Shown here in pieces: positions 8,811 to 16,860 of a DNA stretch of 64,000 nucleotides (within the stretch, counting starts at the first letter, position 1; every line of letters starts with the position of its first letter). The DNA comes from Streptomyces sp. NBC_01232 (GTDB lineage Bacteria; Actinomycetota; Actinomycetes; Streptomycetales; Streptomycetaceae): the NCBI RefSeq assembly GCF_035989885.1, contig NZ_CP108518.1:4696001-4760000 (forward strand), written 5' to 3'. Both the position numbers and the translations under genes were made by a program. A model generated the notes under the pieces. It was not told the origin of the DNA, searched no databases, and saw only the letters and a program-made list of their open reading frames with translations.

Positions 8811-9886
8811 AGCCGCTTGGCGCTGCGCAGGGTCGTCGCGTAGTAGCCGTTGCCGTCGAGGCGCGAGGTGCCGCCCTTGTCGCCGATGGTCGGGCCGTTG
8901 GCCTCTTCCCGGCTGGAGATGAAGATCTTGTGGCCGTCGGTGTCCGTGCCCAGGTAGATGCCCGTGTGGTCGAGGCGTTCCTTGGTGCGCGCGTCGAGCT
9001 TGAAGAACAGCAGGTCGCCCGGCTGGATCACGTCGATCGAGACGGGCCGGTCCTGCGCGCCGACCCCCTTGAGGGGGAGGACGTCCGCGCCCAGGGCGGA
9101 GCGGGCCATGCCGTTCGCGGTGCGCGGCAGGCCGGAGCCGGGCTTGTCGTCGGACATCAGCGGGTAGCGGGCCCGGAAGCCGAAGACGGTGCGGATGAAG
9201 CCGGAGCAGTCCATGGCCCGGTACCGGGCCGTCTGGGGCTGCTTCTTGGTGCCGTCGCGGAAGGTGTACGGCGTGCCGAGGTAGTCGTAGAAGTCCGACT
9301 GTTCCAGGCGCAGGTCGTTGCCGGCCGAGCCGGCGGGGTTGAGCGGGCCGAAGGCGGCGTCACCCGCGTAGGAGACGCCCTGCGGGTCCTTCTTCACCGG
9401 GGCCTGGTCGCCGTACTGGAAGGCCATCGCGAAGATGTCGTCCTCCTGGCTCCCGAAGTACTTCTTGAACCACTCCTTGAACCACTGCTCGTTCTCCGCG
9501 CCCTCCTTCCACGGCTGCGGCATCAGGCGGACCCAGTTCTCGGTGACGACCCGGGTCGTGGTGTTGGCCGGCTCGGTGAAGGTGCGGCTCGGCCCGGTGA
9601 GGGTGGCCGTGCGGGCGCTGTCGGTGAAGGTGGCCAGCACCTGGCCGGTGCCGTCCCGCATCACCGACCGGTCGGGGCTCTGGAGGCGTTCCCACTTCTG
9701 GGCGCCCGCCGCGCCCGCATCGATCCCGGCCGCGATGTTCTTGTCGACGACGACCTGGACGGCGGGCGCCTTGGCCTGCTCCTGGACGCGCAGCGCGTAC
9801 GTGAGGTAGGCGCTGCCGGCCAGCAGTGCGAGCACGGTGACCGCGTGCAGCGCGGGACGTGTGCGGCTCTTCGACTTGGCGGTCAT
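8807..9886 (-). CDS. NlpC/P60-family membrane-anchored cysteine hydrolase
   Basis: 359 aa. It has an N-terminal signal-anchor (hydrophobic 13-31 after basic SKSRTR) and a C-terminal NlpC/P60 domain with the catalytic Cys227 in AMDCSGF and His307 in DHTGIYLG. The region between them (about 60-200) matches nothing I recognise. It is the last gene of the capsule-like operon. NlpC/P60 enzymes cut gamma-D-glutamyl bonds in peptidoglycan, and PgdS, the PGA depolymerase encoded downstream of pgsBCA in B. subtilis, belongs to this family. A role in trimming or releasing a glutamyl polymer is therefore likely, but inferred from context. Confidence 0.85.
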   Translation of the reverse strand: MTAKSKSRTRPALHAVTVLALLAGSAYLTYALRVQEQAKAPAVQVVVDKNIAAGIDAGAAGAQKWERLQSPDRSVMRDGTGQVLATFTDSARTATLTGPSRTFTEPANTTTRVVTENWVRLMPQPWKEGAENEQWFKEWFKKYFGSQEDDIFAMAFQYGDQAPVKKDPQGVSYAGDAAFGPLNPAGSAGNDLRLEQSDFYDYLGTPYTFRDGTKKQPQTARYRAMDCSGFIRTVFGFRARYPLMSDDKPGSGLPRTANGMARSALGADVLPLKGVGAQDRPVSIDVIQPGDLLFFKLDARTKERLDHTGIYLGTDTDGHKIFISSREEANGPTIGDKGGTSRLDGNGYYATTLRSAKRL

Positions 9887-9932
9887 GCGGGGGGCTCCGG
9901 AGCGGTTGAGTACGGGCGCGGGTTTTCGGGGG

Positions 9933-10415
9933 TCACGCGGCCGGCATGACGCCGAGCAGGATGCCGGCGGTCAGCACGACGTAGGTCATGAGCGTGGTGC
10001 TGCCGGTGGCGAGCAGCGTGGCTCCCTTCGGCTGGCGGACCAGCTGGTAGCCGATCAGGCCCGGCACGATGAAGCCGAGGGTCTGGTTCGTGTAGAGGAG
10101 CGGGAACTCCATCTGGAGCACGATGACCACGGTGGCCTGGAGCAGGACGCCGAGCAGCACGACGGCGGCGAACAGTCGCTTGCCGTAGAGGATCACGAAG
10201 CGCTGCACGATCAGCGTCAGCACGTACGTCATGACGGTCACGCCCACCACGAGGGCGGCGCGCTGGAGGTCCTCCAGGAGGGTCAGCGCCAGCCAGCCGG
10301 GGGTGATCATTCCGCCGGGCGAGAGGTTGGTCGTGAGGTAGCAGACGAGCGAGAAGAGCAGACCCAGGGCAATGCCGATCGCGGCGATCTCGGGGGTGAG
10401 GACGGCGGGGATCAA
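9933..10415 (-). CDS. capC: poly-gamma-glutamate biosynthesis protein CapC/PgsC
   Basis: 160 aa and almost wholly hydrophobic, with four to five membrane helices, the usual size and character of CapC/PgsC (about 149 aa in Bacillus). Recognisable stretches are TPEIAAIGIALGLLFSL near the N-terminus, NLSPGGMITPGWLAL, and QTLGFIVPGLIGYQL. In Bacillus, CapC is the membrane partner of the CapB ligase. It overlaps capB by 4 nt (10412-10415), which supports co-translation. Confidence 0.9.
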   Translation of the reverse strand: MIPAVLTPEIAAIGIALGLLFSLVCYLTTNLSPGGMITPGWLALTLLEDLQRAALVVGVTVMTYVLTLIVQRFVILYGKRLFAAVVLLGVLLQATVVIVLQMEFPLLYTNQTLGFIVPGLIGYQLVRQPKGATLLATGSTTLMTYVVLTAGILLGVMPAA

Positions 10416-12040
10416 CGGGTCTCTCCAGGCTTCTGCCCGTACCCCTGCGGGGGGCTCGGGTGGATCTGCGGCTGCGGCTGCGGCTGAGGCGTCTGCGGCC
10501 AGGCCGGTACGGGCGTGGCGGCTCGGATGCCATACGGGTCGGGGAGGGGGGCGGGGGCGTACGGCGCGGCCGCCCGCGGTGCCTGCGCGTACGGGTCCGG
10601 CACCCGGGGTGCCGCGGCGCCGTGACCGTACGGGGTCTGCGCGTACGGGTCCCGGCCGCCCTGGACCTGTCCGCCGCCGTACGGGTCCTGCGCGTACGGC
10701 GTCTGCGCGTACGGGTCCTGCGCGTACGGGTCCCGGCCGTACGGGGCGTCCGCGTACGGGTCGAAGGGGCGGGCGTACTGCCCCGCCGGCTCCTCCTGCC
10801 GTACGGAGTCCCAGCCGTCGGAGTGGTCGGAGCGGTCGAAGTCGTGCGCGTCGTCCGTCTCGTCCGCCGGCAGCTCCGCGAGGTGCTCCAGCAGCACCTC
10901 GCCCTGCCCGTGGATGTTGCCGATGGCGACGAGCGAGGAGCTGGGCCCGAGGTGCCCCAGCAGCTCCCGCATGAACTCCTCGCCGTCGCGGTGGTCACCG
11001 CCCAGGTCGACGGCGCGGTCGCGCCACTCGGCCGGGATCGCGTCGATGGCGCTCTTCGCGGGGTGGCCGATCACGAAGACCTTGTCCGGCCGCAGCTCGG
11101 GGATGATCCCGCCCATCTGGCCGTTGCGCTCGACCCGGTCCGGCCGGCAGTTGATCACCACGCTCAGGGGGCGTTCCACCGCACCCAGGTCCAGCAGCTG
11201 GTTGATGTTCATCAGCGTCGACTCGGGGTCGTTCGCCGCGAAGACGTTGGCGAACCGCAGCCGCTTCCCGCCCGGGGCCAGGTACCGCTCGACGGAGAGC
11301 ACGCCCGGGTCCGGCGGGGCCTCGTACATCCCCTGCAGGGCGGTCTCCCGGTCGACGCCGAGGAGCTCGGCGACGGTGAGCGCGATGGCGACGTTCTCCT
11401 TGAAGGTGAACCAGCTGAAGCCGCGCAGCTCCTCGTCGGAGACGGTGTCGGGGTCCGCGTACACCAGCCGGCAGTCGCGGGCGTCCGCCTCCTCCTGGAG
11501 GACGTCGAAGCGCTCCTTCTCGGCGGTGACGCAGATCCCGCCGTGCGGCATCGACCGGGACAGGGAGCGCGCGATGTCGTCGAGGGTCGGGCCCATTTCG
11601 GCGACGTGGTCCTCGCGGACGTTGCACAGGACGCCGATGGTCGACTGGATCAGCTTGGACTGGTTGATCTCCTGGAGCGCCGGCATGACCGCCATGCACT
11701 CCATGACGAGCGCGTCGGGACGGTAGGCGGAGGCGCGCCGCACGATGCCGATCTGCTCCACGACGTTGGCGATGCCGAACTTGCGGTAGACCGGTTCCTC
11801 GGTGGCGTCCGGGTGGATGAACCGGGCCGCCGTGCCGGTGGTCTTGGCGACCGTGACCAGGCCGCCGCCGCGCAGCGCCCCCGCGCACAGCCGGGTGATG
11901 GAGCTCTTGCCGCGGATGCCGTTGACCAGCACCCGGTGGGGTATCCGGTGCAGGCTGGCGAAGTGCCGGCGCTGCTCCACGATGCCCGCGACGAGCATGA
12001 TCGTGCAGCAGACCAGCAGCACGCAGTAGAGGAAGAGCAC
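10412..12040 (-). CDS. capB: poly-gamma-glutamate synthase CapB/PgsB with repetitive C-terminal tail
   Basis: 542 aa. The first ~390 residues are a CapB/PgsB amide ligase of the Mur/folylpolyglutamate synthase superfamily: an N-terminal membrane helix (1-20), the P-loop NGIRGKSS (40-47), KTTGTAARFI, LCNVREDHV and VVINCRPDRVERNGQMG. It should ATP-activate and polymerise glutamate-type units. Unlike Bacillus PgsB (about 390 aa), it continues with a ~140-residue low-complexity tail of repeated DPYAQ/TPYAQ-like units rich in Pro, Tyr and Gln (residues about 415-540). The tail is probably a disordered scaffold. Second last but one in the operon, before capC. Confidence 0.9.
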   Translation of the reverse strand: MLFLYCVLLVCCTIMLVAGIVEQRRHFASLHRIPHRVLVNGIRGKSSITRLCAGALRGGGLVTVAKTTGTAARFIHPDATEEPVYRKFGIANVVEQIGIVRRASAYRPDALVMECMAVMPALQEINQSKLIQSTIGVLCNVREDHVAEMGPTLDDIARSLSRSMPHGGICVTAEKERFDVLQEEADARDCRLVYADPDTVSDEELRGFSWFTFKENVAIALTVAELLGVDRETALQGMYEAPPDPGVLSVERYLAPGGKRLRFANVFAANDPESTLMNINQLLDLGAVERPLSVVINCRPDRVERNGQMGGIIPELRPDKVFVIGHPAKSAIDAIPAEWRDRAVDLGGDHRDGEEFMRELLGHLGPSSSLVAIGNIHGQGEVLLEHLAELPADETDDAHDFDRSDHSDGWDSVRQEEPAGQYARPFDPYADAPYGRDPYAQDPYAQTPYAQDPYGGGQVQGGRDPYAQTPYGHGAAAPRVPDPYAQAPRAAAPYAPAPLPDPYGIRAATPVPAWPQTPQPQPQPQIHPSPPQGYGQKPGETR

Positions 12041-12044
12041 GGGA

Positions 12045-14336
12045 TCAGTTCCTTCCGGCCGGGGCGGACGGCCGTGCGTCGGCCTGCTTGCGCTGCTGCT
12101 GCTGACGCTGCTGGAGCTGCTGGCGGATGATCTCCAGGCTGCGCGTCACGGCACCCACCTCGTCGTGGTGGCGCGGGTACAGCACCGTGCGCCGGTCGCC
12201 GTCGGCGAGGGCCTCGGCGCGCCGGGCGAGCTCGCGCAGCGGGGCGACCACGATGATCTGGAGCCAGCCCAGGCAGGCCGCGCCGACAGCGAGGCCGAGC
12301 AGGCCGGCGAGGACCGTGCGGTTCTGCAGGCTGTACTCGTGGATGGCCAGGCCCTTGGCGGACTGCCAGCTGACCACGGTCCAGTCCATGGGCTTGGCGG
12401 CGCCGCCGCCCACGAACGGGGCGGCCGCCGCGATCACGTGGTCGCCGCCGCTGCGGTAGAGGATGCTGCCGGGCCGCGGGGACATGCCGACCTTGAGGGC
12501 GGAGCCCGCGACGAGGGCGTCCAGCCGCTCGTCGTCGAGCTTCTCGAAGGCGCGGTAGCCGCTGTTGGAGGCGATGATCCGGTGCTGGGAGTCGACCACC
12601 CGGATCTCCCCCAGGCCCGGGCGCCTGAGCAGCGAGTTGAGGAAGTCGATGCGGAACTCGCCGACGACGGCAGTGCCGTCCCGCCCCGGGACCTGGGCGG
12701 TCGCGATGACGACCGGTTCCTTGCCGCCGTCGTGGAGGGCGATCGGCTCCTTGCGGGGCCCCTTGCCTCCGGCGGCCTGCGGGGTTCCGCCGGCCTGGGC
12801 GAGGACTTTGCCGGTGCTGTCGAGCACGTACAGGGAGGCGTAGCGCAGGTGCTCCCTGGCGGTGTGCTCCAGGACGCTCGTCATGTGCTGCGGGGTGGTG
12901 TCGTCGGCCATCAGCGAGGCGACGGACAGCAGGTCGGCCTGCCCCTCGTTGAGGGCGCGGCGGATCCGGTCGTTGAGGGTGTCGGTGCGCTCCCGCTGGT
13001 CGTTGACCAGCTGCTGCGGTACGACGACGTCCGCGCCGGCCCGGTTGACCAGCAGGCCCAGGGGCACGCACCAGGCCAGGAGCAGGATCCCGCACAGGGC
13101 GAGGAGCACACGGGCGCCGCCGCGGCGCCCCCGCGTGCCGCGGGAGCCGGGCGCCGTGTCCTCCAGCAGCTGGCCGCGCAACCGCTCCAGGGCGGTGCCG
13201 ATCCTGGCCGCCTCGCCCCCGCGGGGGACGGACACCGGGCGGGTCAGGTCACCGCGGGTCAGCCGACGGCTCTCCAGGAACAGGGCGATCAGCGGGCGCT
13301 GCACGGTGCCGACGAGCAGGGCGACGACGAGGGCGCCGACCAGCAGCAGGGCGCCGGCCAGGATCAGCCCGGCGAAGGCGTCGGAGGTGCGCGCGGGGTT
13401 CTGCGCGACGTTGACCATGGCGACGACGGTCAGCTCCAGGCTGGTGGCGCTGGTGCCGACGCCCGGTTCGGGTCCGGCGAGGCGGGCGTAGCCCGCGGCG
13501 GCGCGCTCACCGCCCCACTCGCCGCCCATCAGGCTGCCGCTGACCCCGAGGAAGCCGCCGGAGCCGGGCTCCTTCGCGGTCAGGGGGTTGGCCGCGGTCC
13601 GCTTGGCGGCGGTCCTGGCGAAGGAGTCGAGCTGTTTGGTGTCGCGCTTGACGTCGGCGCGCTGGAGGTCGGTGAGGACCATCTCGGGCTCGGGGATGCC
13701 GTCGTTGCTGAGCACCTTGCCGTCGGAGCCGACGACGGCGATGGAGCGGAAGTTGCCGAGGCTGATGCCGGGGAAGCGCAGGCTGCTGGAGGCGACCAGC
13801 AGCTGCTGGGGACGGTCCTCCCAGGACAGCAGGGAGAGGGTGAGCAACCGGGTCTCGCCGTTGGCCAGTTTGACCATGCGGGGGGCCAGGCCGCCTTCGT
13901 CGGCGAGCCGGGTGCGGTCGATCGCGGTCAGGGGGAGGTTCTCGCCGCGGGCGGCCAGCAGCCGGCCCGAGCCGATCTCGACGACCGCGGTGCCGCGCCA
14001 CTTCTGGTAGACGCTGCCGATCTTGTCGAGCACGGCGTCCGGGGAGACGGGCTTTCCGGCGGAGAAGAGGGCCCCGGCCCGGCCGAGGTCGGTGACGCTC
14101 TCGTCCAGCGAGGCGCGCAGCGCGATCGCGCCGTCCTCGGCGAAGTGCTGCTGGGAGGTGAGAACGGCCGCGGGCAGCCGGTCCTCGCGGACGCTGCCCA
14201 GGCTCAGCGCGGTGAACCCCGCCAGGGCGAGCAGCAGCACCGACAGCACGGTGATCGGCGGCCTGATGCCGCCGAGCAGTGACATGTCGGCCCTGCGGCC
14301 GGCCTTGTGCCGCCGCTTGGCGCGGGATGCGGCCAC
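12045..14336 (-). CDS. double-HAMP membrane protein with two extracytoplasmic sensor-like domains, no output domain
   Basis: 763 aa from the GTG at 14336, preceded by GGAAGGA at suitable spacing. The architecture is duplicated: TM 26-48, extracytoplasmic domain 50-318, TM 321-345, HAMP-like 346-395 (VQRPLIALFLESRRLTRGDL), TM 409-431, a second extracytoplasmic Cache-like domain 435-670 (SLYVLDSTGKVLAQ; IRVVDSQHRIIAS), TM 675-698 and HAMP 699-745, then a Gln-rich end. No kinase, cyclase, GGDEF or chemotaxis output domain follows. It sits between capA and capB in the capsule-like operon, 4 bp from capB. It may sense the envelope or act as a structural or regulatory partner of the polymer synthase. 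Function unknown. Confidence 0.8.
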   Translation of the reverse strand: MAASRAKRRHKAGRRADMSLLGGIRPPITVLSVLLLALAGFTALSLGSVREDRLPAAVLTSQQHFAEDGAIALRASLDESVTDLGRAGALFSAGKPVSPDAVLDKIGSVYQKWRGTAVVEIGSGRLLAARGENLPLTAIDRTRLADEGGLAPRMVKLANGETRLLTLSLLSWEDRPQQLLVASSSLRFPGISLGNFRSIAVVGSDGKVLSNDGIPEPEMVLTDLQRADVKRDTKQLDSFARTAAKRTAANPLTAKEPGSGGFLGVSGSLMGGEWGGERAAAGYARLAGPEPGVGTSATSLELTVVAMVNVAQNPARTSDAFAGLILAGALLLVGALVVALLVGTVQRPLIALFLESRRLTRGDLTRPVSVPRGGEAARIGTALERLRGQLLEDTAPGSRGTRGRRGGARVLLALCGILLLAWCVPLGLLVNRAGADVVVPQQLVNDQRERTDTLNDRIRRALNEGQADLLSVASLMADDTTPQHMTSVLEHTAREHLRYASLYVLDSTGKVLAQAGGTPQAAGGKGPRKEPIALHDGGKEPVVIATAQVPGRDGTAVVGEFRIDFLNSLLRRPGLGEIRVVDSQHRIIASNSGYRAFEKLDDERLDALVAGSALKVGMSPRPGSILYRSGGDHVIAAAAPFVGGGAAKPMDWTVVSWQSAKGLAIHEYSLQNRTVLAGLLGLAVGAACLGWLQIIVVAPLRELARRAEALADGDRRTVLYPRHHDEVGAVTRSLEIIRQQLQQRQQQQRKQADARPSAPAGRN

Positions 14337-14355
14337 GGAGGGGGTCCTTCCTGGA

Positions 14356-14460
14356 CTGGGCTGGACGGGGCTGAACGGAGCTGAACCGGACGGGGCTGAA
14401 CCGGACGGGGCTGAGCCGGACCGGGCTGAGCCGGGCCGAGCCGGACCGGCCCGGACCGCG
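14356..14460. repeat. imperfect ~15-bp tandem repeats in the capA downstream spacer
   Basis: Seven or so imperfect copies of a unit like ggggctgaaccggac fill most of the 176-bp spacer between capA and the double-HAMP gene. No gene is seen there. The copies drift from ctgaac to ctgagc toward the capA end. Confidence 0.8.
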
Positions 14461-14512
14461 CCGGAGAGCGGGAGGTCGTGCGTACGTACGCGGGCCGGTG
14501 TGCCCGGTGGTG

Positions 14513-15760
14513 TCACTCGGACAGTTCGCGCAGGGGGCGCAGTCCGTCCTTGGCGGCGCCGCGGTTGAGCATGGTGCCCTGCGTGCGCTCGAAGGCGAGG
14601 CGGTAGCGGGAGCGCTGCTCGGGCAGCAGGTTCTTGTCGTTCTTGAGGGCCTCCACGACATCGACCAGGCGGTGGTCGCGCACCGGCTCGGGCTGTGCGC
14701 CGGGCAGGTCCGATCCCGGGGTGCTCTCGGGGTCCGGCGGGATGTCGGTGAAGGTGGGCACGAAGCGGGCCCGGACGTCCCACGCGCCGTCCTTCTCGCT
14801 GAACTCGAACCAGCCGATGGCGCCCTCCTCGGTCAGGCCGCTGGGCACGTCGTGGCGGGCGAGCTGGTTGCCGAGCCCGTAGGCGACCCAGGTGCCGTCG
14901 ACCTTCTCCATCGGCTGCACGACGTGGGCGTGGTGGCCGATGACCAGGTTGATGCCGGTCTCCTTGGCGATGCGGCGGGCCAGTTCCAGCTGCGGGTTGC
15001 TCGGGTTCGGCTGGTGCTCGCGGCCCCAGTGGATGGAGAGGATCACCACCTCGGCGCCGGCCGCGCGGGCCTTCTTCTCGGCCGCGGCGATGGCCTTGAA
15101 GCTGATGAGGTTGGCCAGCCAGGGCTTGTCCTTGGGGACTTCCCGCCCGTTGAAGCCGAAGGCGAAGGAGATCTGGGCGACCTTGACGCCCTTGACGTCC
15201 AGGATCAGGGGCTTGTCGTCCTCTTCCTTGTTCCGGGCGGAGCCGGTGTGCTTGAGGCCCTCCCGGTCCAGGGTGTCCAGGGTCCGGTACACGCCCTCCG
15301 GGCCGTGGTCGAGGGTGTGGTTCGACGCCGTCGAGCAGGTGTCGTACCCGACGTTCTTGATCGTCTTGGCGATCTGCGGCGGGACGAGGAAGTCGGGGTA
15401 GGTCTGGAACGGGCCGTTCGGCCTGCCCAGGACCGGCTCCATGTGGCAGATGCCGAGGTCGGCCTTGCTGATGACCGGCTTGACCCCGGCCATGATCCGG
15501 TCGAAGTCGTAGCCCGTGTGCCCGGCCGCCTTGGCGTCCCGGGCGGCCTGCCCGGTCAGCTGGGGGTGGATCAGGATGTCCCCGGCGGCGGCGACGGTGA
15601 AGGAACGGCCCGCGCTCCCGCCCGCCGCGTCGTCCGAGGCCGTCCCGGGAGCCTCCTTCGGGCCACCGAGCAGGCCGCACCCCGCGAGCGCGAGGCTCAG
15701 CGGGAGGAGGAGTGCGGCGCGGGCCGGAGTGGAGGCCGGACGGGGAGGGGCGATTTTCAC
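14513..15760 (-). CDS. capA: CapA-family poly-gamma-glutamate biosynthesis lipoprotein
   Basis: 415 aa. An N-terminal lipobox LALAGC puts the lipidated Cys at residue 28. The remainder is a CapA/PgsA metallophosphatase-like domain (PGA_cap): AAGDILIHPQ, CSTASNHTLDHG, ILSIHWGREHQP and GHHAHVVQP carry the metal-ligand motifs. CapA is the surface-side partner of the CapBC synthase in polymer export. It is the first gene of the minus-strand operon. The GTG start at 15760 lacks a clear Shine-Dalgarno sequence and lies inside an imperfect palindrome shared with the divergent gene, so the transcript may be leaderless. Confidence 0.9.
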   Translation of the reverse strand: MKIAPPRPASTPARAALLLPLSLALAGCGLLGGPKEAPGTASDDAAGGSAGRSFTVAAAGDILIHPQLTGQAARDAKAAGHTGYDFDRIMAGVKPVISKADLGICHMEPVLGRPNGPFQTYPDFLVPPQIAKTIKNVGYDTCSTASNHTLDHGPEGVYRTLDTLDREGLKHTGSARNKEEDDKPLILDVKGVKVAQISFAFGFNGREVPKDKPWLANLISFKAIAAAEKKARAAGAEVVILSIHWGREHQPNPSNPQLELARRIAKETGINLVIGHHAHVVQPMEKVDGTWVAYGLGNQLARHDVPSGLTEEGAIGWFEFSEKDGAWDVRARFVPTFTDIPPDPESTPGSDLPGAQPEPVRDHRLVDVVEALKNDKNLLPEQRSRYRLAFERTQGTMLNRGAAKDGLRPLRELSE

Positions 15761-15780
15761 TCGGCTATTTTCAGCCAGTG
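15758..15780. promoter_or_regulatory. imperfect palindrome spanning two divergent GTG starts
   Basis: CACTCGGCT-atttttc-like centre-AGCCAGTG: the left arm begins with the complement of the capA GTG and the right arm ends with the GTG of the divergent lipoprotein gene. The AT-rich centre holds TATTTT (15766-15771), a TANNNT-type -10 element placed 6 nt before the rightward GTG, as expected for a leaderless transcript. It could be a shared divergent promoter/operator. This is inference from the sequence only. Confidence 0.5.
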
Positions 15781-16803
15781 AAGACTGTGACGTCCACGAA
15801 GGACCTGACGATCGGCTTGATCATTTGTGGTGTGATCATGTCGATGGCGTCCTGCGCCGTTTTTAATCCGACCAATTCGGGCCAAAAGAGCGCTGCCCCC
15901 TCGTCGTCGCCTGTGGCGGAGGACATAGATCTACTTGGCCGGGTCACACGCTTCGCCGCGGAATTCGGGATGACGGGCGGATATCGTGCGCCCACACGAG
16001 CCCAGAAAGCGATCTTTGTCGAAGGCGTTTCCGCCCTTTTCGATGGAGATGTCGACCGAGCGCGCATGCGGCTGGCCGAGGTGGACTACAGGATCGACGT
16101 CTTCACCGACGCGGCCGGCGGGCGCCGCTTCGCGGAGGTCTCCGACGGTGCGGGCCGCTCCGGCTCCGCCACCCGGGGATGGGGCCGGGTCTACGTCGCC
16201 CTCGGCGCGTCCCCGCGCTGGTCGGTCCAGGTCCCGCACCCCGTCGCGGACCAGGGCACCGAGCGGCTCGGGGCCAGGGTGCTGCGCGGCGCCCCGGGCG
16301 GGGTCATGGTCATGGCGGGGGCCCACCGCACCGCGGGGGCGGGCGCGGGCCCCGGCGAGGGCGGAGCCGGCGACGAGGCGGACGACGGGGACGCCGGGGG
16401 CCCGGCGGACATGGCGCACCGCACCGACTCGGTCTTCCACGCCGTGATCACGGAACTCGCGCGGCGCGGCCTGCCCGGCGTCCAGCTGCACGGCTTCGCC
16501 GACGACTCCATCCCCGGCACCGGCTCCGTCGTCTCCACCGGCAGGGGGAGCCTGGCGGTCGAGGACGCCGAACGGCTCGCCGGGAAGCTGGCCGGCCAGG
16601 GCGTCGAGGTGTGCCGGGCCTGGTCGGACACGTGCCGGTTGGCGGGCCGGACCAATGAGCAGGGCCGGCTCGCGGCCGAGCACGGGACCCGTTTCCTGCA
16701 CGTGGAACTGAGCAGGACCACCCGCTCCGGCTCCCGCCGGCTGGACGAGACCGCCCGGGCGATCACGTACGTCACCGAGCGGTGGTCGCGGGCCGCCCCG
16801 TAG
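15778..16803 (+). CDS. putative lipoprotein of unknown function, divergent from capA
   Basis: About 341 aa from the GTG at 15778 (GTG 15787 is also possible). The N-terminus has a charged start, the hydrophobic stretch LTIGLIICGVIM and a lipobox-like SMASC, so it is probably a lipoprotein. The rest shows no motif I recognise; a Gly/Ala/Asp-rich linker (around residues 185-205) divides it in two. The first ~250 bp are noticeably less G+C-rich than the surroundings. Its position opposite the capA operon suggests an envelope role, but that is only contextual. Confidence 0.75.
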   Translation: MKTVTSTKDLTIGLIICGVIMSMASCAVFNPTNSGQKSAAPSSSPVAEDIDLLGRVTRFAAEFGMTGGYRAPTRAQKAIFVEGVSALFDGDVDRARMRLAEVDYRIDVFTDAAGGRRFAEVSDGAGRSGSATRGWGRVYVALGASPRWSVQVPHPVADQGTERLGARVLRGAPGGVMVMAGAHRTAGAGAGPGEGGAGDEADDGDAGGPADMAHRTDSVFHAVITELARRGLPGVQLHGFADDSIPGTGSVVSTGRGSLAVEDAERLAGKLAGQGVEVCRAWSDTCRLAGRTNEQGRLAAEHGTRFLHVELSRTTRSGSRRLDETARAITYVTERWSRAAP

Positions 16804-16813
16804 GGGACGCCGA

Positions 16814-16847
16814 AGGGCCGGGACCCCCCGCAGGGGATCCCGGCCCT
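16814..16847. terminator. bidirectional hairpin terminator
   Basis: AGGGCCGGGA pairs with TCCCGGCCCT around a short C/G-rich centre, between the convergent lipoprotein and aminopeptidase genes. No U-tract is present, which is common in Streptomyces. Confidence 0.8.
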
Positions 16848-16860
16848 CCTCACCGGCTGG

